From Nostoc parmelioides FACHB-3921 (lineage in GTDB: Bacteria > Cyanobacteriota > Cyanobacteriia > Cyanobacteriales > Nostocaceae): a stretch of 64,000 bases of DNA. Where the stretch lies: contig NZ_JACJQL010000011.1 in the NCBI RefSeq assembly GCF_014696625.1, forward strand, positions 62,001 to 126,000, given 5' to 3'. Below are positions 29,041-38,047 of this stretch, piece by piece; within the stretch, counting starts at the first letter, position 1, and each line of letters opens with the position of its first letter. The position numbers and the translations under genes were made by a program. The notes beneath the pieces are model-generated. The model did not search any database, was not told the origin of the DNA, and saw only the letters and a list, made by a program, of their open reading frames with translations.

Positions 29041-30222
29041 ATGAGTTTACAAACTGCTCAATCTGGAAAAATTCTAGTTGTTGATGATTCTCCAGATAAC
29101 GTGTTTTTGATTAAAACCATTCTAGAGGAAGAAGGTTATACAGTTAGTACCGCCGAAAATGGCATTTCAGCATTAGCAGTACTGCAAGCATCCCCTTGTG
29201 ATTTGGTGCTGTTGGATTTAATGATGCCAGGGATGGATGGTTATGAAGTCACCAGGCGAGTGCGCGGGGAGATGAATTTGCAGCAATACATCCCCATCTT
29301 GCTGATTACCGCCCATGATGCCCCAAATGTGGCGCATGGATTAGATTTGGGTGCTGATGATTTTATTCGTAAACCCGTCACAGTGGACGAATTACTGGCA
29401 AGAGTGCGATCGCTTCTCCGTTTAAAGCATAGTATGGACGAACGAGACGAAATAGCTCGCCAGCGCGAAGATTTTGTCTCTCGTCTCACCCACGATTTGC
29501 GTACCCCCTTAGTAGCTGCTGATCGGATGCTGGCACTATTTCAACAAGGTGCTTTGGGAAATTTATCACCGCAAATGCAGGAGGTAATCACCATCATGGC
29601 GCGGAGTAATATCAACTTACTGTCGATGGTGAATACTTTATTAGAAGTTTATCGCTTTGAAGCTGGTCGCAAAACCTTGGCATTTCAACCAGTAAATCTT
29701 AGCCAATTATTAAATGAGGTGATTGCAGAACTAACACCCTTGGCTCAAGAAAAAAACTTGGCAATTAATAGCGATTTTGGCGACACATCAACACCAAATA
29801 TACCAGGCGATGGCATTCCGTCCACCGTAGGCGATCGCTTAGAGTTACATCGCTTATTTACCAACCTTATCGGTAATGCCATCAAATTTACCGCCTCTGG
29901 CTCAGTAACTATCCGCCTTAAAGCCATCATATTAAATAATCAACAAGATTTTTCTGAACCTTCCCTACCTTCTACCAACGGTGACTATATACAAGTTGAA
30001 ATAGCCGATACAGGCGCAGGTATTCCATTAGAAGAACACGCCACATTATTTGAAAGATTTCGTCAAGGGAATCATAAAATCTCCGGTAGTGGTCTAGGCT
30101 TGTATCTTTCTCGGCGCATTGTTGAGGCTCATCACGGTAAAATAGTAGTTAATTCAGAGTTAGGCAAAGGCAGTGTTTTTGTCGTTAGTTTACCTATTCA
30201 AATAGTAGGTAAAGCAGACTAG
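29041..30222 (+). CDS. hybrid response regulator-sensor histidine kinase
   Basis: 393 residues. An N-terminal receiver domain (Asp59 in LVLLDLMMPGMDGY, Lys in FIRKPVTVDELLARVRSLLRL) is followed by a HisKA dimer-phosphotransfer helix with the phosphohistidine His151 (RLTHDLRTPLVAADRML) and a HATPase with N-box LFTNLIGNAIKFTASG, G1 IADTGAGIP and G2 GSGLGLYLSRRIVEAHHG. There is no membrane segment or other sensor domain, so it is a cytoplasmic relay protein that itself receives a phosphate. No cognate regulator is adjacent. Confidence 0.9.
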   Translation: MSLQTAQSGKILVVDDSPDNVFLIKTILEEEGYTVSTAENGISALAVLQASPCDLVLLDLMMPGMDGYEVTRRVRGEMNLQQYIPILLITAHDAPNVAHGLDLGADDFIRKPVTVDELLARVRSLLRLKHSMDERDEIARQREDFVSRLTHDLRTPLVAADRMLALFQQGALGNLSPQMQEVITIMARSNINLLSMVNTLLEVYRFEAGRKTLAFQPVNLSQLLNEVIAELTPLAQEKNLAINSDFGDTSTPNIPGDGIPSTVGDRLELHRLFTNLIGNAIKFTASGSVTIRLKAIILNNQQDFSEPSLPSTNGDYIQVEIADTGAGIPLEEHATLFERFRQGNHKISGSGLGLYLSRRIVEAHHGKIVVNSELGKGSVFVVSLPIQIVGKAD

Positions 30223-30273
30223 ATGAAAATATTTTTAGAGTTTGAGAAAGTAGAAAATTAAGGGCTGGAAAAA

Positions 30274-31656
30274 ATGCTTACTATTGAAACATCAAAAATT
30301 AGGGAAATAATTCAACAACAACGTAATTTTTTTCAGACTGGACAAACTAAAAATATCAACTTCCGGCTGGAACAACTCAAAAAACTGAGAAAATTAGTTA
30401 CTGATAATAAAACAGCAATAACTAAGGCATTAAAAGCGGATTTAAACAAATCGGAATACGAAGCTTACTTTGCCGAGATTGGTGTCATTAAAGAAATTGA
30501 TTACGCCATAAAAAATCTGAAAAATTGGTCTAAGCCTAAAAAAGCAGATGTTCCCCTAGATTTCTTTTCTTATTCAGCGCGAATTTATCCAGAACCACTA
30601 GGAGTTGTTTTAATTATTTGCCCTTGGAATTATCCATTCGGATTAATAATTTCACCGTTAGTAGGGGCGATCGCTGCCGGAAACTGTGCCATTATCAAAC
30701 CTTCAGAACTTGCACCTCATACCTCTAATTTAGTAGCAGACCTGATTAGTAAATATTTTCCCAGCGAGTATCTTGCAGTAGTAGAAGGTGGCGCAGAAAC
30801 TAGCCAAGAGTTACTAACCGAAAAGTTCGATCATATATTTTTTACTGGTGGAACAGCCATAGGCAAAATTGTGATGGAAGCCGCCGCCAAACATCTCACA
30901 CCAGTTACTTTAGAGTTGGGTGGTAAAAGTCCTTGCATTGTTGATAGTGAGATTCATCTCGAATATACAGCTAAACGCATTGCTTGGGGCAAATTCATTA
31001 ACGCCGGACAAACCTGCATCGCCCCTGATTATCTTTTAGTTAATCAGAAAATTAAAAAAGATTTAATTGCTACCATACAAAAAAATCTCCAAGAATTTTA
31101 TGGCGACAACCCAATCGATAGCCCTGATTATGGGAGAATTATTAGCCATAAACATTTTGAGCGTTTAGCTAAATTTCTCAACAATGGTCAAGTCATTGTT
31201 GGTGGGGAAACGAACTATGAGGATAAATATATTGCTCCCACCTTACTAGATAACGTTTCTTTGACAGATCCTGTGATGCAGGAAGAAATTTTTGGGCCGA
31301 TTTTACCTGTGATTGAATACACAGATATAAAAGATGCGATCGCCCTCATTAATTCTCAACCAAAACCCCTGGCTTTATACATATTTTCCCAAAATAAAGA
31401 CCTACAACAACAAATTCTGCAAGAAACCTCATCGGGTGGAGTGTGTATTAACGACACAATTATGCACGTGGGTGTTTCATCTTTACCCTTTGGTGGTGTA
31501 GGCGATAGCGGTATCGGTAGCTATCATGGTAAAGCCAGCTTTGACACATTTTCCCATTACAAGAGTGTCTTGAAAAATGCCTTCTGGCTAGACCTAGATT
31601 GGCGTTATGCACCCTACAAAGATAAATTATCTTTACTCAAACGAATGATGAAGTAG
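30274..31656 (+). CDS. aldehyde dehydrogenase, class-3/fatty-aldehyde type
   Basis: 460 residues. Catalytic motifs: VTLELGGKSPCIVD (general-base Glu), NAGQTCIAPDYLL (nucleophile Cys), cofactor region FTGGTAIGKIVMEAAAKHLTP, and EEIFGPILPVIEY. The short length and the C-terminal SHYKSVLKN...LDLDWRYAPY place it with class-3 ALDHs. In cyanobacteria, homologues oxidise fatty aldehydes or apocarotenals to acids with NAD(P). The substrate cannot be read from the sequence. It follows the kinase gene by 51 bp. Confidence 0.88.
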   Translation: MLTIETSKIREIIQQQRNFFQTGQTKNINFRLEQLKKLRKLVTDNKTAITKALKADLNKSEYEAYFAEIGVIKEIDYAIKNLKNWSKPKKADVPLDFFSYSARIYPEPLGVVLIICPWNYPFGLIISPLVGAIAAGNCAIIKPSELAPHTSNLVADLISKYFPSEYLAVVEGGAETSQELLTEKFDHIFFTGGTAIGKIVMEAAAKHLTPVTLELGGKSPCIVDSEIHLEYTAKRIAWGKFINAGQTCIAPDYLLVNQKIKKDLIATIQKNLQEFYGDNPIDSPDYGRIISHKHFERLAKFLNNGQVIVGGETNYEDKYIAPTLLDNVSLTDPVMQEEIFGPILPVIEYTDIKDAIALINSQPKPLALYIFSQNKDLQQQILQETSSGGVCINDTIMHVGVSSLPFGGVGDSGIGSYHGKASFDTFSHYKSVLKNAFWLDLDWRYAPYKDKLSLLKRMMK

Positions 31657-31849
31657 GGGATTGGGAGCAAAAAAGTTAAAAGTAAGAAGTAAAAAGGTAA
31701 AAGATTTTTCCTTTTTACTTTTGCTTTGAACTAGGGATTGGGGATTGGGAAATTAGGAAATAGAAATTAAAATTCCTCACCCACAAAAGAATGAAGAATC
31801 TGGTAACGGCTAATACTCCCATTACCCATTACCCATTACCAATCCTCAA

Positions 31850-32440
31850 TCAACTATATCTTTCTTCTTCCCAAGGTTCACCACGACGATGGTAGCCATT
31901 GCGTTCCCAAAAACCTAATTCTTCCTTATCAAGAAACTCCAGTCCATTAATCCACTTGGCACTTTTCCAGGCGTAGAGGTGAGGTACAACTAGACGCATC
32001 GGCCCGCCATGTTCTGAGGGTAGGTCTTCACCAAATAATTTAAAAGCGAAAAAATTCTCTTCCCTGACAAAATCTGCCATTGCGATATTTGTGGTGTAAC
32101 CGCCATAGCAATGTTCCATGATATGAGCAGCCTTAGAGTCTACCTCAATCAGACTCATAAAATCTGTTACCTTAATCCCCGTCCACTTGACATCAAGCTT
32201 AGACCAACGGGTTACACAATGAAAGTCGGCTGTAAATTCATGATGAGGTAAATTCATGAAATCAGACCAAGTAAACGCAGCTGGTTTTACCAAACCCCAA
32301 ACCCGAAACTCCCAACCTTCCAAACTAACTTTAGGCGCTGCACCATAAGTTAATACAGGAAAACCCTTAGCTAAATGTTGTCCAGGGGGAACGCGATCGC
32401 TATTTTCTTGGTCTGGTTTTTGAAAAAATTTTCCTAGCAT
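31850..32440 (-). CDS. molybdopterin-dependent oxidoreductase of the sulfite-oxidase fold
   Basis: 196 residues, close to a single SUOX molybdopterin domain. The Mo-ligand cysteine is Cys75 in DFHCVTRWSKLDVKWTGI, and GGPMRLVVPHLYAWKSAKWI is the typical C-terminal molybdopterin contact. No signal peptide or cytochrome domain is present, so it is likely cytoplasmic and of the short YuiH/MsrP-related type. The substrate is unknown. Stand-alone gene. Confidence 0.82.
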   Translation of the reverse strand: MLGKFFQKPDQENSDRVPPGQHLAKGFPVLTYGAAPKVSLEGWEFRVWGLVKPAAFTWSDFMNLPHHEFTADFHCVTRWSKLDVKWTGIKVTDFMSLIEVDSKAAHIMEHCYGGYTTNIAMADFVREENFFAFKLFGEDLPSEHGGPMRLVVPHLYAWKSAKWINGLEFLDKEELGFWERNGYHRRGEPWEEERYS

Positions 32441-32674
32441 AGTTATATAACAATCAAAAATAGAGATATGACTCGGCTTAAAAATATGACAAACTTTATT
32501 GAAAGCAATACTAAATTAATATTTACCCTACAAATACTTACAAATATTAATTTTGTTAAACACTAAAAAATTAAGAGCTAAAGATAACTTACGCTGTAGA
32601 TCATTATTTGATCATCAGTCATGGGTGAAAGGTAATGGGTAATAGGTTCTGCCAATTACTCATTACCTATTTTT

Positions 32675-32848
32675 TTATTCTTCTTCGTCTTCTTCTTCCG
32701 CAGTAGGATAGACAAATGTAGAACGTCCAGTCAAAATTGATTTACCCAAAGAAAGAGCTTTTTGCGCTTCCACAGCAGCCTTGTGTCTCCAGGTAGCTCG
32801 ACGTTTATCTCGTTTTGATTTAGATGTTTTCTTCTTAGGAACAGCCAT
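32675..32848 (-). CDS. rpmF: 50S ribosomal protein L32
   Basis: 57 residues from the ATG at 32848 ([17 protein letters not shown]), the universal L32 start; a longer frame to 32875 is not L32-like. The central part ([21 protein letters not shown]) and an acidic tail (TAEEEDEEE) are cyanobacterial features. Zinc cysteines are absent, as in other cyanobacterial L32 proteins that I recall. Confidence 0.95.
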   Translation of the reverse strand: MAVPKKKTSKSKRDKRRATWRHKAAVEAQKALSLGKSILTGRSTFVYPTAEEEDEEE

Positions 32849-33043
32849 GATAGCCGATATCGCAATTCTTGACAACCTTTCTATTCTAAGCGATCGCTTG
32901 GCTAAGTCAAATGGAAAAGTTTCAGAGATTCGTCATTAGTCAATAGTCAATGGTCAATTGTCATTAGTCATTAGTCATTCTTCTTCGCCTCCCCTGCTCC
33001 CCCTGCCCCCTGCTCCCTTGCCTCTTACTACACCCCTAATTAT

Positions 33044-33592
33044 TCACTTTGGTGGCTGATTGGCGGGTTCTACTATTGGTTGTGGGGACGGGGATGGGGT
33101 TGCTGAGGGAATAGTGACGGCGGCGGCTGGGTTGGGATTGCTTTGTGGCTGTTCAAAAAATAAGAGCGATCGCGCGCTTTTGAAATAAGTTGCCCAACGT
33201 TGCGGATCAGGACGGGTGCGCCATTGCTGACGGCTGACATCTAAGGCTAACACTGGTGCGATCGCTCCATTACTTTGTACGGAAATGATCACGGAAATAT
33301 CTGTTACTAAGATATCTTGATCAAAGCTCCTTTGTGCAGCTGTTCTGGCAGTCATTTCTGCCCTGCGTAATATCGTTTCGTAGGCTTCATCAGGTAATCT
33401 GTCGATAGTCAAGTCCACTCTGGCAGTGTAAGCACGGACAATTTGCGGGAAAACCAATTCTGTTACAAGCCATACAGGAACAGGAAATAAAAGCAAAAAG
33501 ATTAACGGAAATGTCCGGATTTTTTTGTCAATTTGGCTAATAACTTTAAAGGGAATGATTGATGATAGTGAGTGAGTACTACTCTTAGTCAT
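33044..33592 (-). CDS. single-pass membrane protein, unknown function
   Basis: 182 residues. One hydrophobic segment (FPLIFLLLFPVPVWLVTELV, about residues 28-47) near the N-terminus, then a soluble domain with LTIDRLPDEAYETILRRAEMTARTAAQRSFDQ, and a Pro/Ser/Thr-rich tail (from about 150) like a disordered linker. It looks like a cyanobacteria-specific family without a name I know. The C-terminus may be extended: a CTGCTCCC-type repeat lies just downstream. Confidence 0.6.
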   Translation of the reverse strand: MTKSSTHSLSSIIPFKVISQIDKKIRTFPLIFLLLFPVPVWLVTELVFPQIVRAYTARVDLTIDRLPDEAYETILRRAEMTARTAAQRSFDQDILVTDISVIISVQSNGAIAPVLALDVSRQQWRTRPDPQRWATYFKSARSLLFFEQPQSNPNPAAAVTIPSATPSPSPQPIVEPANQPPK

Positions 33593-33789
33593 AACCTGAT
33601 AACTCCTTAATTGAGGTTCTGTAATTTGAATAACTCAAGAAAATTTCCCGAAAGTGGAAGTAATAAAAAATACGTATCTTTAATGACTCAATGAGAATCT
33701 CCTAGACTATTAGACATAGGTTAGCTTTGTTTTTTCAGCAAAGCCAACCGCAATTTTAGGCAAGCACACAACAACCTACAAAGAGCGGG

Positions 33790-35739
33790 ATGGCAAACTA
33801 CTGGGCGATCGCCATAGGCGTTAATCAATATCAATTATTTCAACCTTTACGTTGCGCCCAAGCCGATGCCGAGGCGCTAAAGGACTTTTTGGTTCACCAA
33901 GCAGGTTTTGTCAACCAACGCTGCTTGCTGATGACGGATACATCGCCACCAATTGACGATAGAGATACTTATCCAACTAAAGAAAATATATTGCTGTTGC
34001 TAGAAGACTTAGCCGCAGCCTGTTGGCAACCAGAAGACCATTTATGGTTCTTCTTTAGCGGTTATGGGGTTAATTACAACGGCAGAGATTATTTAATGCC
34101 CACAGAAGGCGACCCCAAACTGGTAGAAGAAACTGGTATAGAAGTGCGATCGCTGATGCAAAGTTTGCAGCTAGCTAACCTCAATGTTTTGCTGCTGTTT
34201 GATATCAACCGTGCTTCTGCAAGCCTTGGGGATACTCCCGTAGGTAAAGAAATTATCGAACTAGCCGAAGAACTACAACTAGCCACCATTCTTTCCTGTC
34301 AGCCAGACCAGTTTTCTCAAGAAAGTAGAGAGCTAGGCCACGGCATATTTACAGGTGCATTATTATCAGCCTTGCGTTCTGGTTACGGCAGTAATTTAGG
34401 GGAACTAGAAAAATACTTAAGTGTTTTGACTCCCGAATTATCTCAACATTACTGGCGACCTACACAAAATCCTGTAGCCTTTATCCCCTTTGATGAACAG
34501 GAAATTTTACCCCCAGTAGCAACAACCAACAATCCTGAGGTAGAACTGAGCGCCGCCGTACCTAGTACCCTAGAACCTTCTGAAGCCGAACCTCTTATTT
34601 TTTCAGAAGAAAGTTTTGCTGTAGCCTTAACAGCACCATCCTTGGGAGAATCCGCTAGAACAACCTCCAAGCCCCCAAAATTTGGGAAATGGGAAGATTC
34701 TCCCAGGCTAGAAACTAACGGTAATGGCAAATCACCTACTGTCACCTTAGATAGACAGCCATTTCCCATAAATACTGACTTCCCCCAACCATACCAACCG
34801 CCAATACCCGACGAAGAAGAAACAGGCGGGAGGTTCATCCCCAATGCTCCCCAACCCTACATCTCTCGCCTACCTAGCAATAAGCCAGAGCCTCCATTAT
34901 GGAGACAGTTTTTGCTGTGGGGAGGCGGAACTATGGTGGTTGTAGCGTTAATTTCTATTATTCTCCTGCGTAATCAAGCCAGGGTTTTAAGAGCGAGACA
35001 GCAACCACCTACTGTTACCAGCGATTCACAAATCATCAAAACTCCCTCAACTCCTCGTCCAGTCGCCAAGTTAGCTCCACTCAATCGACCAAAAAATCAA
35101 TCAACTGCCCAAATTGCCCCTATTTCTGAATCAAAAAAACGTAATCAAGCCGTATTAGACCTAGCAAAAATGTCTTTGAGGCAAACTCAAGCTAGCGATC
35201 TCAGCTTGGCGATCGCCACTGCAAAGAAAATCAAACCCGGTGAACCACTCTACGAACAAGCCCAGGAAAATATTAAGATTTGGACTCGGATGATTCTCGA
35301 TTTAGCAGAAGGTCGCGCCAAACAAAGACAATATGCCAATGCGATCGCAGCTGCTAAATTAATTCCCAAGGACGAAACACTATATCCCCAAGCTCAAACC
35401 ACAATTGCCCAGTGGCGCTCAGAAGCTAAACAATTCCTAGCTAATCAAACTCTGATAGATGCCGCCAACGCCTTAATTCAAGAAGGACAGGCTTCCACTT
35501 ATAACCGTGCCATCGAAGTAGCCAAAAGAGTACCCCAAAGTCAACCAGGTTTTGATTTGGCACAAACATCTATTAATCAATGGAGTGAAAAAATTCTTGA
35601 TCTCGCTAAAAATCGCGCCGATCAAGAAAATTTTAGTGCTGCAATCGCAACTGCTACCTTAGTCCCAGAAGGAACGGCTGTCTACGAAGATGCTCAAGAA
35701 GCCATCCAGAAATGGAAAGCGAGGAAAAAGAGTCAATAG
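33790..35739 (+). CDS. caspase-fold (C14) protein lacking both catalytic residues
   Basis: 649 residues. The N-terminal domain (about 1-240) has the caspase-hemoglobinase fold: WAIAIGVNQY, ADAEALKDFLV and the strand before the active site. The usual His in FSGHG is Tyr92 (FSGYG), and the usual Cys in DACRS is Asn140 (DINRA), so proteolytic activity is not expected. A Pro/Ser-rich linker leads to one membrane helix (about 375-395, GGGTMVVVALISIILL). The C-terminal part (about 450-649) has three to four repeats of roughly 55-60 residues with the pattern ILDLAxxRAxQxxFxxAIAxAxxVP...YxxAQxxIxxW. The repeats look like an interaction module. A cytoplasmic pseudo-orthocaspase anchored in the membrane is the best description. 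Confidence 0.82.
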   Translation: MANYWAIAIGVNQYQLFQPLRCAQADAEALKDFLVHQAGFVNQRCLLMTDTSPPIDDRDTYPTKENILLLLEDLAAACWQPEDHLWFFFSGYGVNYNGRDYLMPTEGDPKLVEETGIEVRSLMQSLQLANLNVLLLFDINRASASLGDTPVGKEIIELAEELQLATILSCQPDQFSQESRELGHGIFTGALLSALRSGYGSNLGELEKYLSVLTPELSQHYWRPTQNPVAFIPFDEQEILPPVATTNNPEVELSAAVPSTLEPSEAEPLIFSEESFAVALTAPSLGESARTTSKPPKFGKWEDSPRLETNGNGKSPTVTLDRQPFPINTDFPQPYQPPIPDEEETGGRFIPNAPQPYISRLPSNKPEPPLWRQFLLWGGGTMVVVALISIILLRNQARVLRARQQPPTVTSDSQIIKTPSTPRPVAKLAPLNRPKNQSTAQIAPISESKKRNQAVLDLAKMSLRQTQASDLSLAIATAKKIKPGEPLYEQAQENIKIWTRMILDLAEGRAKQRQYANAIAAAKLIPKDETLYPQAQTTIAQWRSEAKQFLANQTLIDAANALIQEGQASTYNRAIEVAKRVPQSQPGFDLAQTSINQWSEKILDLAKNRADQENFSAAIATATLVPEGTAVYEDAQEAIQKWKARKKSQ

Positions 35740-35787
35740 TCCATAGTTCAAAACCTTCATTGTTAGCTTTTAACTATTGACCATTGA

Positions 35788-36165
35788 CTAACAATACCGT
35801 GATACATCCTCGCCGCATTCATCAGCCAAATAGCACAGCGCCCGGAAACGCAAGCTAACGACTTCTTCATATAGAGGGTTGAGTTTGCACAATGGCGGAA
35901 TGTGCAGCAGAGTTTTGCCAAATAAATTAATGTCGCGTTCAAAGGGGCATTGAGCAGGAATTAGTTGACATAGGCGGTGAGCTAATAAGCGATCGCTCAC
36001 TTCAATGCTATCTAAGTAGCGTCTTAAGGGTCTGAGAATGTCCCAACCTGACCGAGACGGAGAAGTCTGCAACTGGGCTAAACGAGTATTGTTAACTTCT
36101 GTGTGACTTATCCAAACCCAGCTTGCAACCAAAAGCTTTTTTGTGGTATTATCAAATACCTTCAT
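35788..36165 (-). CDS. Mo-dependent nitrogenase C-terminal-domain protein
   Basis: 125 residues. The part WDILRPLRRYLDSIEVSDRLLAHRLCQLIPAQCPFERDINLFGKTLLHIPPLCKLNPLYEEVV and RFRALCYLADECGEDVSRYC, with six conserved-looking cysteines, matches the small family named for the C-terminus of Mo-nitrogenase, which is common in cyanobacteria (also non-fixing ones). Despite the name it is not a nitrogenase subunit. Function unknown; conserved cysteines suggest a metal or redox role. Confidence 0.72.
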   Translation of the reverse strand: MKVFDNTTKKLLVASWVWISHTEVNNTRLAQLQTSPSRSGWDILRPLRRYLDSIEVSDRLLAHRLCQLIPAQCPFERDINLFGKTLLHIPPLCKLNPLYEEVVSLRFRALCYLADECGEDVSRYC

Positions 36166-36557
36166 GATTATGCCTCTTTTTTTATGAGGGTATTCATCTT
36201 TCCGATGAACTTATACAGTGTGATAACTAGCTTGTCGGGAAAAACGCTCATTAAAAGCGATATAACGTTAATTTGGTAAAAGTACTGAAGCCAGAACACA
36301 ACTTATTACTACGTCAAGTTAATCGCAATTTTCTCGGAAGTGGTAGTGTGATCACCCGATCTTATTCATAACTTGACACAGTTTAAATTTTAGTGAAGAC
36401 ATCTATCGTTAGGTAGAGTTTGCGATAATCTTCACAAAGGTTAACACAAGTATTTTTATTAGTAAAAGAATATTTACACGGAAATAGTTTTACTGTTGGC
36501 TAGGTAGTTTAGAAGCTATCTTTAGGTACCAGCACTGATAATAACGCATTAAAAACA
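36166..36557. other. divergent spacer
   Basis: 392 bases between the divergent nitrogenase-C-terminal-domain gene and the permease gene. Both promoters should lie here. I see a GTGATCAC palindrome near 36347 but no consensus NtcA or CRP site. Confidence 0.4.
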
Positions 36558-37760
36558 GTGATTCTCATCCAATTTGCGATTTATGGCGTAATAGGGCTGA
36601 CATATTTGGGTTTAGCCTTAGGCTACATTCCGGGCTTACGGATGAACCGCGCCACCATTGCCTTAGTTGGCTCTGCTTTTTTAATTGCCTTGGGTGTACT
36701 GAATTTACAGGAAGCTTGGCAGGCAATTGACCCTAATACCATCGTATTTCTGTTAAGTATGATGGTAGTCAACGCCAACTTATCCTATGCAGGGTTTTTC
36801 CGGCGTGCGTTAGCGGTGTTGTTGAGTTTTACCCGTAGTCCTTTAGGTTTGTTGATTGCTTTAACCTTTGGTAGCGGTATTCTCTCCGCCTTTTTCCTTA
36901 ACGACACATTGGCGTTAGTTTTCACGCCCTTGACTTTGAGTCTGGCTCAAGCTTTGAGTTTAAATCCAATTCCCTATTTACTAGCGATCGCCGGAGCAAC
37001 TAATATAGGCTCTGTGGCTACTCTAAGCGGTAATCCCCAAAATATCTTAATAGGCTCCTTTTCTGGGATTCCCTACCTAGAATTCTCGCGTGTCTTGGCT
37101 CCCGTTGCTTTTATAGGCTTAATAATCCAGATAGGATTACTGTGGCTACTTTACCCAGATGTGCGTTCAGCTAAACCTTGCCAAATCTCACTCACCAGTA
37201 ACCCACGAATATTTAAACCTTTATTTAATAAAACATTAGTTATTACTACGGGTTTACTTATTGCTTTTACTATCGGCTTACCTTTAGCACAGTCAGCCTT
37301 AGTTGCAGCTAGCTTACTTCTAATTACTAGAAGAATTAAACCACAACGAATTTTAAAAAAAGTGGATTGGAATCTTTTAGTGATGTTTTCGGGACTGTTT
37401 ATTTTGACGAAAGCCACCCAAAAATTGAATTTATTACAGCCATTTACTCATGTCATCAACTCTGCTGCAAGTTTATTGGGTGTGACAGTTGTTTTATCTA
37501 ACTTGATTTCTAATGTTCCAGCAGTGCTGCTATTGCAACCGTTAATTTCACCAGATGATACCAAATCTTGGCTATTACTAGCAGCCGGTTCAACTCTGGC
37601 GGGTAATTTAACTTTATTTGGTGCAGTTGCAAACCTCATTACTGTAGAAGCTGCTGCCGATTTAGGTTACAAGCTTACATTTTTAGAGCATTTACGTTTT
37701 GGCTTACCACTAACAGTCTGTACTTTAATAATTACCTATCTGTGGGTTAACTTAGGCTGA
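36558..37760 (+). CDS. ArsB/NhaD/SLC13-type anion or sodium-coupled permease
   Basis: 400 residues, strongly hydrophobic with about 10-11 membrane helices. FFLNDTLALVFTPLTL and GATNIGSVATLSGNPQNILIGSFSGIPY are the two inverted hairpin motifs of the ion-transporter superfamily (ArsB, NhaD, CitM, SLC13), and SNLISNVPAVLLLQP with GNLTLFGAVANLI is the second-half counterpart. Substrate could be arsenite, a di-acid, or Na+/H+ exchange; the sequence does not decide. It begins with GTG at 36558. Confidence 0.82.
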   Translation: MILIQFAIYGVIGLTYLGLALGYIPGLRMNRATIALVGSAFLIALGVLNLQEAWQAIDPNTIVFLLSMMVVNANLSYAGFFRRALAVLLSFTRSPLGLLIALTFGSGILSAFFLNDTLALVFTPLTLSLAQALSLNPIPYLLAIAGATNIGSVATLSGNPQNILIGSFSGIPYLEFSRVLAPVAFIGLIIQIGLLWLLYPDVRSAKPCQISLTSNPRIFKPLFNKTLVITTGLLIAFTIGLPLAQSALVAASLLLITRRIKPQRILKKVDWNLLVMFSGLFILTKATQKLNLLQPFTHVINSAASLLGVTVVLSNLISNVPAVLLLQPLISPDDTKSWLLLAAGSTLAGNLTLFGAVANLITVEAAADLGYKLTFLEHLRFGLPLTVCTLIITYLWVNLG

Positions 37761-37769
37761 AAGTAGTTG

Positions 37770-37949
37770 CTAAACAATCAAAGTTAATGCTGGAAATAAG
37801 GTAGAAATAATCTGTTGATTTTCGATAAATACAATTAGCTGATAACTACCTTTCTCTAGTAAACAGACAGTAAATATATTTTTTAGAGGGTCAACAATCC
37901 AATATTCTTTAACACTAATAACCGCATACTCAGAAATATCGCCTCCACA
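37770..37949 (-). pseudogene. Uma2-family C-terminal remnant
   Basis: The minus strand reads GDISEYAVISVKEYWIVDPL, then ...YQLIVFIENQQIISTLFPALTLIV and TAG. The pattern EYWIVDP ... SxxFPxL is the C-terminal half of a Uma2 protein (compare EYWIIDW in the intact gene at 4477-5043). The N-terminal half and a start codon are missing. Confidence 0.7.
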
Positions 37950-37979
37950 AACCTATATACACCTAATATCGCACAACAA

Positions 37980-38010
37980 GACGCAAAGACACCTTACGAG
38001 CCTTTGCGTC
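37980..38010. terminator. hairpin of CTTTGCGTC repeats after rnj
   Basis: GACGCAAAG (37980-37988) is complementary to CTTTGCGTC (38002-38010). It is followed by more CTTTGCG heptamers. It lies just downstream of the rnj stop codon on the minus strand and could act as a transcript end, though no T-run follows. Confidence 0.4.
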
Positions 38011-38047
38011 TTTGCGCCTTTGCGTGAGCTTTACCTCTTAATACTCT

